Shown piece after piece: positions 1 through 6,734 of a stretch of DNA of 9,412 bases. The notes under the pieces are model-generated. The model was given only the letters and a program-made list of their open reading frames with translations. It did no database searches and was not told the origin of the DNA. The translations under genes and the position numbers were made by a program. The stretch is from JAXDBV01 sp034678415 (GTDB lineage Bacteria; Bacteroidota; Bacteroidia; Bacteroidales; VadinHA17): contig JAXDBV010000285.1 in NCBI GenBank assembly GCA_034678415.1, forward strand, positions 1 to 9,412, given 5' to 3'. The first letter of the stretch is position 1; the number at the start of each line of letters is the position of its first letter.

Positions 1-1
1 A

Positions 2-223
2 AACAGCTACAGGAAGGGAAATATCATCCGGTTCCCTTCTTACACCCTGAACATCCCTTGCGATGTCCTTCCTTCAGCATTCCTCTTTCTGATGCCATAC
101 ACTGACAGAATATTGAATGGTTACCGGAAACATAACGCCCGCCGGTACACCATTACACACGGACGGCAGGGATCCGGCAATTACGTAATTAATTATGAAA
201 TTCCCTCTCATTTAAATCAGTAA
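2..223 (+). CDS. 3' end of an unidentified protein, truncated by the window edge
   Basis: A forward frame stays open for 73 codons from the left edge and stops at TAA 221-223. The other two forward frames hit stops early (near 48 and 105). The codons look like those of the neighbouring genes, with mixed G/C third positions, and the peptide has a plausible mix of hydrophobic and charged residues, including a hydrophobic patch ending LFLMPY and a basic Tyr/Arg-rich stretch. I do not recognise a family. A run this long is uncommon by chance but not decisive. The start and any domains lie outside the window. It may be the last part of an upstream gene, followed by a 76-base gap before the carboxypeptidase gene; I see no terminator in that gap. 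Confidence 0.4.
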   Translation, partial: NSYRKGNIIRFPSYTLNIPCDVLPSAFLFLMPYTDRILNGYRKHNARRYTITHGRQGSGNYVINYEIPSHLNQ

Positions 224-299
224 TTCACCGGAGGGGTGGAATAAAGACCCGGGATTGTTTATATTCGAATGTTTGTTTAACGTTTAATACAGGAAACAC

Positions 300-2225
300 A
301 TGAGAATGAAATGTTTGTTTCTAACGGGCATTGTTTTTATCAGTTGCCTTTGTTTACCGGCCCAGGATATTCGCATGTTGCACCAGGCCGGCTGGCCTGA
401 GAATGACAGTGACACCCTCTGGTACACGGTTAAGGGAGAACGGCACGGGTCAAGCTTTTTCAGGCAGCACCGTTTTACGGGGGTGGAATACGTCATGGGG
501 GAGAACCTGGTATTTGACAGGTATCATACGGCCGATGTCATGACCGGCTGGCTGAAAAAATGGGCCGAACGGTACCCAGACCTGCTTGATCTGTATATTG
601 TTGACCACAGTTTTGAAGGACGGCCCATCATACAGGTTACATTGACGAATAAGAAAACCGGCAGGGACACCGATAAGCCCGCGGCTTACTTCGAGGGAGG
701 GAGGCACAGTGGGGAGATTACCGCCAGCGAGTCGGTGCTCTGGCTGCTGGATCATCTGCTGCAAGGGTACGGGGACGATCCTGAAATAACGCGGATTATC
801 GACACCCGGGCCCTGTACCTGAGACCCGTCAACAACCCCGACGGTGAAAGCCTGTACCTTCATACCGCCCAGTTCAACCGCAGCACGGTACGTCCTCAGG
901 ACAATGACGGGGATGGCCTGACGGACGAAGATCCCGGAGAGGACCTTGACGGCGATGGCGTGCTGTATTCCATGCGCTGGAAAGCCAGGGAGGGTGAAAA
1001 AGGGAATGCTATTCCCAATCCGGCTGATCCCTCCGGCAGGATCATGAAGAGGGTGCCCGAGGGAACAGGGACATACATGGTTTCCACGGAAGGAACGGAT
1101 AATGACGGGGACGGGAAATTCAACGAGGACGGCATCGGAGGATTGGACCTGCACCGTAACTATGCTGAAAACTGGAGACCCGGTGAGGGGAAGGATGCCA
1201 CCGGCAGGGGATACACTCAGACCGGGGCAGGCGAGTACCCGCTGAGTGAGCCGGAGACCCGGTCAGTAGCCCTGTGGATGCTCACCCATCCCAATATTTA
1301 CGTGGTCAACTCTATGGATACCCGTGTCCCCATGCACCTGCGTCCTCCCTCCACCTCATTCCAGGAAGAGAGCATGTTCCCGGAAGATCTGGCCTGGTAT
1401 GAATATTTCGACTCCGTCGGAAAAAGTATCACCCGCTATCCCTGGGCGGGAGATGTGTATAACACGTACCACACCCGTATACCCGTTAGCGAGTGGAGCG
1501 GTGACAGCACACAACCGTCACCCCTGTTCGGGCATGGACCTGACTTCGGTTACTTCTACCTGGGAGCTATCTGGTATGGTGACGAGCTCTGGGACGGAGG
1601 GATGAGCGAAGATTATAACGGTGACGGCAGGCTGGATCAGCTCGATGCACTGATGTGGGACGATAAAGAGAACGGGGGAAGAGGGTTTCGCGAATGGACC
1701 CCTTTCCACCACCCATACCTGGGCGAGGTCGAGACAGGCGGTTTTCATCCCAAGTTTTTTTCGCAAAATCCTCCTCCCGATAAGCTGGAGAGATGGGTAC
1801 GGAAACAGGGGCTTTTCAACCTTGAGATGGTAAAACATCTTCCGCTGATTGAGATCACCGGCATGGAGGTAACACCCCTAACGAAATATGCCGACAGCAC
1901 TATTTACTCCCTCAACATCTGTTTCACCAACACGGGCAGGATGCCTACCGCCCTGTCGCAAGCCCGCATGGTGAAGATCGTGAAGGACGATGAGGTACAG
2001 CTCGTCTTTGACAAGGAGCTGACCGGCAACGAGAATCCCAGAGTAAAAATCATTTCCCCTCCGGGAAGGGAGAAGGTCATAAAAAAAGGAATCACACTCC
2101 CCGGCCAGGAACAGAAGGTCGAGTTCAGAATTGTAAAATATGGCAGGGATAAGGCAGAGGGTACGGTAAAGGTATCTTCGACGAGAGGGGGAATGGCAGA
2201 ACGAACATTCACCCTGGACCCATAG
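300..2225 (+). CDS. Secreted M14-family zinc carboxypeptidase homologue
   Basis: Predicted exported metallopeptidase of 641 residues, likely trimming amino acids from peptides in the periplasm or outside the cell. Residues 1-21 form a signal peptide ending near LPAQ. The catalytic domain spans about 65-505. H136-S-G-E139 in the EGGRHSGE segment is the HxxE zinc motif. GLDLHRNY (281-288) matches the substrate-binding DLNRN motif, with His for the usual first Asn. E429 in GDELW fits the catalytic Glu. The segment expected to carry the third zinc ligand reads SMDTRVPMHLRPP (338-350), with Asp340 where related enzymes have His. Three Asp-rich DxDxDG-type loops (about 201-220, 267-277, 438-448) suggest calcium binding. 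Residues from about 515 look like a C-terminal beta-sandwich domain. The start at 300 is chosen because it gives the signal peptide and follows AGGAAACAC. Family assignment is strong; peptidase activity is not assured. Confidence 0.88.
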   Translation: MRMKCLFLTGIVFISCLCLPAQDIRMLHQAGWPENDSDTLWYTVKGERHGSSFFRQHRFTGVEYVMGENLVFDRYHTADVMTGWLKKWAERYPDLLDLYIVDHSFEGRPIIQVTLTNKKTGRDTDKPAAYFEGGRHSGEITASESVLWLLDHLLQGYGDDPEITRIIDTRALYLRPVNNPDGESLYLHTAQFNRSTVRPQDNDGDGLTDEDPGEDLDGDGVLYSMRWKAREGEKGNAIPNPADPSGRIMKRVPEGTGTYMVSTEGTDNDGDGKFNEDGIGGLDLHRNYAENWRPGEGKDATGRGYTQTGAGEYPLSEPETRSVALWMLTHPNIYVVNSMDTRVPMHLRPPSTSFQEESMFPEDLAWYEYFDSVGKSITRYPWAGDVYNTYHTRIPVSEWSGDSTQPSPLFGHGPDFGYFYLGAIWYGDELWDGGMSEDYNGDGRLDQLDALMWDDKENGGRGFREWTPFHHPYLGEVETGGFHPKFFSQNPPPDKLERWVRKQGLFNLEMVKHLPLIEITGMEVTPLTKYADSTIYSLNICFTNTGRMPTALSQARMVKIVKDDEVQLVFDKELTGNENPRVKIISPPGREKVIKKGITLPGQEQKVEFRIVKYGRDKAEGTVKVSSTRGGMAERTFTLDP

Positions 2226-2231
2226 GCAATC

Positions 2232-2272
2232 CCCTGCTTCTTGCAGGGTATGCAACGGCCTGCGGTTTTTTT
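2232..2272 (+). terminator. Terminator with a competing upstream hairpin
   Basis: Just after the carboxypeptidase stop codon, GCAGG (2243-2247) can pair with CCTGC (2259-2263), followed by GG and seven T residues (2266-2272). This is a modest intrinsic terminator. The same GCAGG is also the right arm of a tighter hairpin, CCCTGC (2232-2237) with GCAGGG (2243-2248) and a 5-base loop. The two structures cannot form together. The likely role is to end the carboxypeptidase transcript before the phosphofructokinase promoter. Confidence 0.55.
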
Positions 2273-2289
2273 ATTTCCCTCTTTTGTTA

Positions 2290-2297
2290 TAGTTTTG
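2290..2297 (+). promoter_or_regulatory. Bacteroidota-type -7 promoter element for the phosphofructokinase gene
   Basis: TAGTTTTG is an exact match to the Bacteroidota consensus TAnnTTTG. The position expected for the -33 TTTG element holds only a T run (2266-2272), so that half is weak. Transcription would begin around 2301-2305, leaving a roughly 40-base A-rich leader before ATG 2344. This placement supports 2344 over the upstream ATG at 2299. Confidence 0.5.
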
Positions 2298-2343
2298 CAT
2301 GTTTTTGACAGGAAGTCCAAACATCAACATTAAAACAACCTAC

Positions 2344-3549
2344 ATGGCAACCATCAAAACAAAAAAAGGTGTTATCGGAATCCTGACAGGAGGGGGTGAT
2401 GTTCCGGGATTGAACCCGGCCATTCGTGCTGTCACTATCAGGGCTCTGCGCGAGAATTACGACGTGGTTGGTTTGCGTCGCGGATGGGCAGGCATTACTG
2501 AACTCATACGGGATAAAAAATACGATAACAGTTACAATTTCATCCATCTGACTGAGGATATGGTCAATAAGGCAGGAAGAACCGGAGGTACTTTTCTTCA
2601 TACCTCCCGTACCCGTCCCAGCCATATGAAGAAAGATGCGGTGCCGGCCCATCTGAAAGACACCTACAATGCGGAGGCCAATGATCTCACACCGGAGGTA
2701 CTGAAGAACCTGGAATGGCTTGGTATTGATTACCTCATACCCATCGGAGGCGATGATACGCTCAGCTACGGGGTGCGTCTGTTCCAGGAGGGGGTAAAGG
2801 TAATCGCCATCCCCAAGACGATGGATAATGACGTACCCGGGACAGATCTGTGCATTGGATTCAGCACCTGTGTCACCCGTACCATTTCCATGACCAATAT
2901 GCTGAGAACTTCAGCCGGATCGCATGAAAGGATCCTTGTGCTGGAGGTCTTTGGCCGTTATGCGGGTTTCACGGCCATGCTCCCGACCATGGCCGGTGCG
3001 GCCAACCGTTGTGTGATCCCCGAATACAAATTTGACATTGAACATCTTACACAGCTTCTCGTAGAAGACCGTAACCATAATCCGAGCAAGTACTCGGTAC
3101 TTATCATCTCCGAAGGAGCTATGTTCAAAGGCGGGGAGATGATCTTCGCCAGCCAGGAGAAAGATGCATACGGCCATGCCAAACTGGGAGGTATTGGGGA
3201 TGTGGTATCTGATCAGATCAAAAATCACTCTGCAAAATTCAACAAAGGAAAAACCATCAATACCATTACCCAGAAACTGGGATATATGGTTAGGGGAGGT
3301 GACCCTGACGCCATAGACTCCATCGTACCCATGGCATTTGGCAACCTGGCCCTTGATCTGATACTGAAAAAGATACATGGCAGGCTTGTGGTGCTGAAAA
3401 ACGGACGGTATGATAACGTGCCGCTGGACGTGGTCATCAGCACAAAGAAACTGGTCAATGTTAAGGAATTCTACAATACCGAGCGGTTAAGACCTCATTA
3501 TCACAGCTTCGAAATGAAACCCTTCTTCCTGATGATGGCGGAACAATAA
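2344..3549 (+). CDS. pfp: 6-phosphofructokinase, pyrophosphate-dependent type
   Basis: A 401-residue cytoplasmic glycolytic enzyme that interconverts fructose 6-phosphate and fructose 1,6-bisphosphate. Landmarks in order are the phosphate-donor loop TGGGDVPGLNPAIR (15-28), IGGDDT (134-139), PKTMDND with catalytic Asp161 (157-163), EVFGRYAG (201-208), ISEG (255-258) and GYMVRGGDPDAID (313-325). Asp138 in GGDD and Lys158 in PKTMDND are the residues that in this family mark use of pyrophosphate in place of ATP; ATP enzymes usually have Gly at both. If so, the reaction is reversible and EC 2.7.1.90. The ATG at 2344 is chosen over the in-frame ATG at 2299 because the protein then begins directly before the first conserved strand and because the likely transcription start lies after 2299. 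No Shine-Dalgarno is visible. Donor specificity is inferred from residues only. Confidence 0.9.
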   Translation: MATIKTKKGVIGILTGGGDVPGLNPAIRAVTIRALRENYDVVGLRRGWAGITELIRDKKYDNSYNFIHLTEDMVNKAGRTGGTFLHTSRTRPSHMKKDAVPAHLKDTYNAEANDLTPEVLKNLEWLGIDYLIPIGGDDTLSYGVRLFQEGVKVIAIPKTMDNDVPGTDLCIGFSTCVTRTISMTNMLRTSAGSHERILVLEVFGRYAGFTAMLPTMAGAANRCVIPEYKFDIEHLTQLLVEDRNHNPSKYSVLIISEGAMFKGGEMIFASQEKDAYGHAKLGGIGDVVSDQIKNHSAKFNKGKTINTITQKLGYMVRGGDPDAIDSIVPMAFGNLALDLILKKIHGRLVVLKNGRYDNVPLDVVISTKKLVNVKEFYNTERLRPHYHSFEMKPFFLMMAEQ

Positions 3550-3553
3550 GCCC

Positions 3554-3612
3554 GGTGATTTGGAATCATCAACCCACGGAGTCGATCGTTTTTAACCATT
3601 CCTCCGTGGGTT
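3554..3612 (+). terminator. Two tandem hairpins after the phosphofructokinase gene
   Basis: The first hairpin pairs GGTGATT (3554-3560) with AATCATC (3564-3570), seven pairs including one G-U, around a TGG loop. Directly next to it, AACCCACGGAG (3571-3581) pairs perfectly with CTCCGTGGGTT (3602-3612), 11 pairs around a 20-base loop. The sequence after it is TTCTTC rather than a clean T run, so termination may be weak. It could instead protect the 3' end of the messenger RNA. Confidence 0.5.
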
Positions 3613-3627
3613 CTTCATCCGTAACGG

Positions 3628-3987
3628 ATGGAACGAAAACGGATATATGTACGAGGGATTCTGGCACTGACAGTCATGATCTTTCTTTCCTGGGGTATGG
3701 AGAAGGAAGACCTGTTTGCTTTCCCGGGGTACCCCACCACCCGGGAACCGGTTTATTACGGGCACTGGGTGATCGATAGAAAGGCCGTGGTACTGAAGAT
3801 AGATGCGGGAGCAGTTCCGGTCGCCAACCTGACCGGGTATCCCTGCCTGGTGATGCCCGATGGCTCTCACAGGGATGAAAAACCGACCATCATTTTAATC
3901 ATCGGGCATTTGTTTGATGAAGCCACCCTCCTGGCGGTGGTCAAAGCATACCGGGATAACACTGATTTCCAGGCCCGGCATCCGTAA
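3628..3987 (+). pseudogene. Probable remnant of an amidase-signature enzyme (C-terminal end only)
   Basis: A 119-codon frame. Residues 66-119 resemble the extreme C-terminus of amidase-signature hydrolases: ANLTGYPCLVMPDG (66-79), IIGHLFDEATLLAV (91-104) and AYRDNTDFQARHP (107-119) match the usual pattern of an NLTG-hP segment, an IG-LFDEATLL helix and a final AYQ-ATDFH--HP. Such enzymes are about 450-550 residues, and the catalytic Ser-Ser-Lys region is absent. Residues 1-65 are not recognisable as amidase; they begin with a basic stretch and a hydrophobic segment (about 9-23) resembling a signal or membrane anchor. The codon use matches neighbouring genes. The most likely reading is a decayed gene that lost its 5' part. 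Alternatives are a small expressed protein built on the fragment, or an unrelated hypothetical protein. I see no stop or frameshift inside the fragment. Confidence 0.5.
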
Positions 3988-4029
3988 CTTTATGCTGAAT
4001 AGAATGTTTTATTAATAATATCCATTGCC

Positions 4030-4350
4030 ATGATCTTAACAACAACCCACACCCTGGAAGGAAAGAGAATCGTAAAGTACCTCGGGGTGATTACCGGTGA
4101 AGTCATTATCGGTGCCAACATTTTAAAGGATCTGTTTGCCTCCATTACCGATATTGTCGGAGGTCGGTCGGGTTCCTATGAAGGAGTGCTGAAAGAGGCA
4201 AAGACCAGCGCCCTGAACGAGCTCAGGGAAAATGCCCGGTTACTGGGCGCCAATGCGGTCATTGGTATAGACCTTGATTACGAGACTCTCGGATCGGGGG
4301 GCAGCATGCTGATGGTGAGCGCCAGCGGAACGGCTGTGTTTTATGAATAG
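4030..4350 (+). CDS. YbjQ/UPF0145 family protein (DUF74)
   Basis: A 106-residue soluble protein covering the whole of the YbjQ (UPF0145, DUF74) family, whose members are often labelled putative heavy-metal-binding. Recognisable parts are the N-terminal TTTHTLEGKRI (4-14), GEVIIGANILKDLFA (23-37), DIVGGRSGSYEG (41-52), the helix EAKTSALNELRENARLLGAN (56-75) and the closing strand segment AVIGIDLDYETLG (76-88) followed by a VSASGTAV end (97-104). The family forms pentameric assemblies in solved structures, but its role is not established. It starts at ATG 4030, 42 bases after the amidase remnant; no Shine-Dalgarno or clear promoter is visible. The length is normal for the family. No intact partner gene is obvious beside it. 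Confidence 0.9.
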   Translation: MILTTTHTLEGKRIVKYLGVITGEVIIGANILKDLFASITDIVGGRSGSYEGVLKEAKTSALNELRENARLLGANAVIGIDLDYETLGSGGSMLMVSASGTAVFYE

Positions 4351-4416
4351 GCGGGACGGACGGACGCTGTTACGGGACGATGAAGATAACCTGGTATTTA
4401 CAGAAACATTTCAACC

Positions 4417-4869
4417 ATGAGAGTTGTGGTTCAAAGGGTACGTGAAGCATCGGTAACCATTGGTAACCGGGTGAAGGGACATATTGGTCCGGGTCTTCTG
4501 GTATTCCTCGGTATAGAGGAAGGCGACGGGGAAGACGATGCGCAATGGCTGGCGCGAAAGATCGTTCAGCTGAGAATCTTTGATGACCGGGAGGGAGTGA
4601 TGAACCTGTCCATCAGGGAAAGCGGGGGCGATATTCTCCTGGTTTCACAATTCACCCTTCACGCGCTGGTAAAGAAAGGCAACAGACCCTCCTATATAAG
4701 GGCTGCACGGCCGGATAAGGCCATTCCTCTTTATACCCTGTTTATCTCCTTAACAGAAACAGAACTTGGGAAGACAATTCAGACAGGCGAATTCGGAGCT
4801 GAGATGTTGGTATCCCTGGTAAACGACGGGCCGGTAACCATCTGGATCGATACAAAAAACAGGGAGTAG
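4417..4869 (+). CDS. dtd: D-aminoacyl-tRNA deacylase
   Basis: A 150-residue cytoplasmic proofreading enzyme that hydrolyses the ester bond of D-amino acids wrongly attached to tRNA, and also removes glycine from tRNA-Ala. The length is typical. Visible signatures are the N-terminal MRVVVQRVREASVTI (1-15), SQFTL (77-81) with the active-site Ser and Thr, KKGNRPSY (86-93), and NDGPVTI (136-142) with the Gly-cisPro pair that enforces chirality. The start ATG is the only one giving the conserved N-terminus. It lies 66 bases after the YbjQ-type gene. The exporter gene begins 3 bases after its stop codon, so the two are very likely translated from one messenger RNA. Confidence 0.96.
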   Translation: MRVVVQRVREASVTIGNRVKGHIGPGLLVFLGIEEGDGEDDAQWLARKIVQLRIFDDREGVMNLSIRESGGDILLVSQFTLHALVKKGNRPSYIRAARPDKAIPLYTLFISLTETELGKTIQTGEFGAEMLVSLVNDGPVTIWIDTKNRE

Positions 4870-4872
4870 CAG

Positions 4873-6258
4873 ATGGAACAGGAGAGACTAAAGAGAGCGG
4901 CTTTGCTGGTAGCCACATCGGCCGCCTTTCTCACACCGTTCATGGGTTCTGCATTGAATGTGGCGCTTCCAACCATCGGCAGACAGTTTGGTGCAGATGC
5001 CATTCATCTGAACTGGATTGTCAGCTTTTATATCCTTGCAACGGCCATAATGCTTCTTCCCGCAGGCCGTCTTGCCGATATCCTGGGAAGAAAAAGGATA
5101 TTTGCCACGGGCTTAATCCTGTTTATCCTTTCATCGGTATTCTGTGCCCTGGTGCCGGACGTGTTCTGGCTTGTGGGATTCCGTGTGTTGCAGGGATTCG
5201 GGAGTGCCATGATCTTCGGCACCGGCCTGGCCATTATCAGCTCGGTCTATCCGCCGGGCGAAAGAGGCAAGGCCCTGGGCATCAATGTCTCGGCAGTATA
5301 CATTGGCCTGTCCGTAGGTCCATTGGGCGGAGGATTGCTGACACAATACTTCGGGTGGAGAAGCATTTTCTGGTTCACTGTACCCATCGCCGCCACCTCG
5401 TTATTCTTTCTTTTCAGGTTTCTAAAATCCGAGTGGGCAGAGGCACGCGGTGAGAAGTTCGACTGGAAAGGAGCCATATTCTATGCCATGGCGCTCGTTC
5501 TAATCATGTATGGATTCTCACAGCTTCCCGGAAAGAGGGGTATCCTCTTCCTGATCTCGGGACTGGCCATATCCGCTGTATTCATTTATACAGAGCAGAA
5601 AACAGCATTCCCCCTGGCCGAACTGACCCTGTTCACCCGCAACCGCACTTTCCTTTTCTCAAGCCTTGCCGCATTGATAAACTACAGCGCTACCTTTGCC
5701 GTTGGTTTCCTTATGAGCCTTTACCTGCAGTATGTCAAGGACCTTGATCCCAGGGAGGCCGGGCTGGTCATGGGATCACAACCGGTCATTCAGGCTTTGC
5801 TGTCACCTTTCAGCGGGAGGCTATCGGACAAGGTCGAGCCAGGGGTTGTGGCCTCGTCAGGAATGGCCATGTCGGCCCTCGGACTGATCGTACTATGTTT
5901 CATTGACTCCGGTACCCCGATGGTACTGATCATCGCAGTCCTCATCACGATGGGGGGTGGTTTTGCATTGTTCTCTTCCCCCAATACCAATGCCATCATG
6001 AGTTCCGTGGAAAGAAAATACTACGGTATCGCCTCTGGAACGGTTGGTACCATGAGAATGATCGGGCAGATGCTTTCCATGGCCACCGCCCTCCTTATGT
6101 TTACATTCTTTATCGGTCATGCGGAGATCACATCCCAAACCAGCGACAGGCTGATCATAAGTATCAAATATTCCTTCGTGATTTTTTCCGCCCTCTGTGT
6201 TATGGGTATCTTCTTTTCCCTGGGGAGAGGAAAACTCAGGCGTGAAGAGATTTTATAA
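4873..6258 (+). CDS. MFS exporter of the DHA2 (EmrB/QacA) 14-helix type
   Basis: A 461-residue inner-membrane transporter, probably a proton-driven drug or metabolite exporter. About 14 hydrophobic segments can be counted (near 10-32, 46-66, 77-97, 99-123, 136-158, 164-184, 200-217, 223-240, 260-286, 296-314, 324-344, 349-370, 390-413 and 433-451). Family marks are NVALPTI (29-35) in helix 1, motif A GRLADILGRKR (65-75) between helices 2 and 3, and the antiporter motif C region GLSVGPLGGGLL (145-156) in helix 5. These fit the DHA2 group rather than 12-helix carriers. The substrate cannot be told from the sequence. It sits 3 bases after dtd and is probably co-transcribed. Its end faces the lipoprotein gene on the other strand across only 11 bases. 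Confidence 0.92.
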   Translation: MEQERLKRAALLVATSAAFLTPFMGSALNVALPTIGRQFGADAIHLNWIVSFYILATAIMLLPAGRLADILGRKRIFATGLILFILSSVFCALVPDVFWLVGFRVLQGFGSAMIFGTGLAIISSVYPPGERGKALGINVSAVYIGLSVGPLGGGLLTQYFGWRSIFWFTVPIAATSLFFLFRFLKSEWAEARGEKFDWKGAIFYAMALVLIMYGFSQLPGKRGILFLISGLAISAVFIYTEQKTAFPLAELTLFTRNRTFLFSSLAALINYSATFAVGFLMSLYLQYVKDLDPREAGLVMGSQPVIQALLSPFSGRLSDKVEPGVVASSGMAMSALGLIVLCFIDSGTPMVLIIAVLITMGGGFALFSSPNTNAIMSSVERKYYGIASGTVGTMRMIGQMLSMATALLMFTFFIGHAEITSQTSDRLIISIKYSFVIFSALCVMGIFFSLGRGKLRREEIL

Positions 6259-6269
6259 CCAGCAATACT

Positions 6270-6734
6270 TCATTCACCGGCATGCTTGCCCAGACCATCC
6301 GTGCCGGTGTCAAGAACAAATTTCCACGTTCCGTCTTTCTGCCTTTTCCAGATCGACAGGTAAAGGCCTTCACCCAGGTACTGGGATGTATCCGTTTTTG
6401 ACTTAAGAGTGTAAATCCCGTAGGTATAACCCAGGTCGGCGGACGATGAAACATCAGCAAACAGCGGTTTCCAGGTAAGAATAAAGGTGGTATCGGGTTG
6501 CCGGGCAAGGTATCGGCCTATCACATCTTTACCGACCAGGGGATAATGATGCTTTCGCAACAGTACCCCATTTTGTTCAATACATCCAAGAAAAGCAGCA
6601 TTTGAACCATATTTCTCAGACATTTCGGAAAAGGCGATATCTGCGGCAATTATTTCATTTTTTGCGCTTTCTGTATCTGCCATCCTGACACAGGAAAACA
6701 GAAGGAATGAAAGGATAATCCAATTTCGTTTCAA
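6270..6734 (-). CDS. Lipoprotein with an NTF2-like (DUF4440/SnoaL-type) domain
   Basis: A 154-residue predicted lipoprotein. The N-terminus is Lys/Arg followed by a hydrophobic run ending in the lipobox LFSC (12-15), so Cys15 should be lipidated after signal peptidase II cleavage. Residues about 24-146 fit the NTF2-like fold of DUF4440 proteins: an initial helix AKNEIIAADIAFSEMS, a middle region with VGKDVIGRYL (67-76), and strands ADLGYTYGIYTL (99-110) and LYLSIWKRQKDGTWKFVLDT (124-143). Members are mostly uncharacterised; some are enzymes, many are binding domains, so no substrate is claimed. The start codon is TTG (6734-6732); the next in-frame Met (residue 18) would remove the lipobox. 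It is the only gene read leftward here, convergent with the exporter. Confidence 0.85.
   Translation of the reverse strand: MKRNWIILSFLLFSCVRMADTESAKNEIIAADIAFSEMSEKYGSNAAFLGCIEQNGVLLRKHHYPLVGKDVIGRYLARQPDTTFILTWKPLFADVSSSADLGYTYGIYTLKSKTDTSQYLGEGLYLSIWKRQKDGTWKFVLDTGTDGLGKHAGE
6275..6309. repeat. Inverted repeat at the convergent gene ends
   Basis: CACCGGCA (6275-6282) and TGCCGGTG (6302-6309) form a perfect 8-base stem. It extends inward by T-G and G-C, leaving a loop of about 15 bases. It begins 17 bases after the exporter stop codon and lies inside the last codons of the lipoprotein gene. No T run follows on either strand. It may help end the exporter transcript or stabilise both 3' ends. 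Confidence 0.4.

Noticed and set aside
251..270. Possible promoter TATATTCG before the carboxypeptidase gene
   Set aside because: It deviates from TAnnTTTG and no TTTG lies at the proper distance upstream, so it is not listed as a feature.
450..1154. A 234-codon open frame on the minus strand opposite the carboxypeptidase gene
   Set aside because: It lies wholly over a well-supported gene, lacks any recognisable domain and has the composition expected of antisense to a GC-rich coding region.
2299..2343. In-frame upstream ATG that would add 15 residues to the phosphofructokinase
   Set aside because: It lies at or before the expected transcription start from TAGTTTTG, and the added residues do not resemble the family N-terminus.
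2911..3378. A 155-codon minus-strand frame opposite the phosphofructokinase gene
   Set aside because: It is the shadow of a gene with clear catalytic motifs; no start signal or family match is visible.
3592..3870. Minus-strand frame of 92 codons opposite the amidase remnant
   Set aside because: The forward frame shows recognisable amidase C-terminal motifs; the reverse peptide shows none.
4352..4378. Short repeated GGAC units between the YbjQ-type gene and dtd
   Set aside because: Only three adjacent partial copies; too short to call a repeat element or a binding site.
4380..4445. A 21-codon frame starting at ATG 4380 and running into dtd, a possible leader peptide
   Set aside because: No attenuator structure or codon bias accompanies it, and such short frames are expected by chance.
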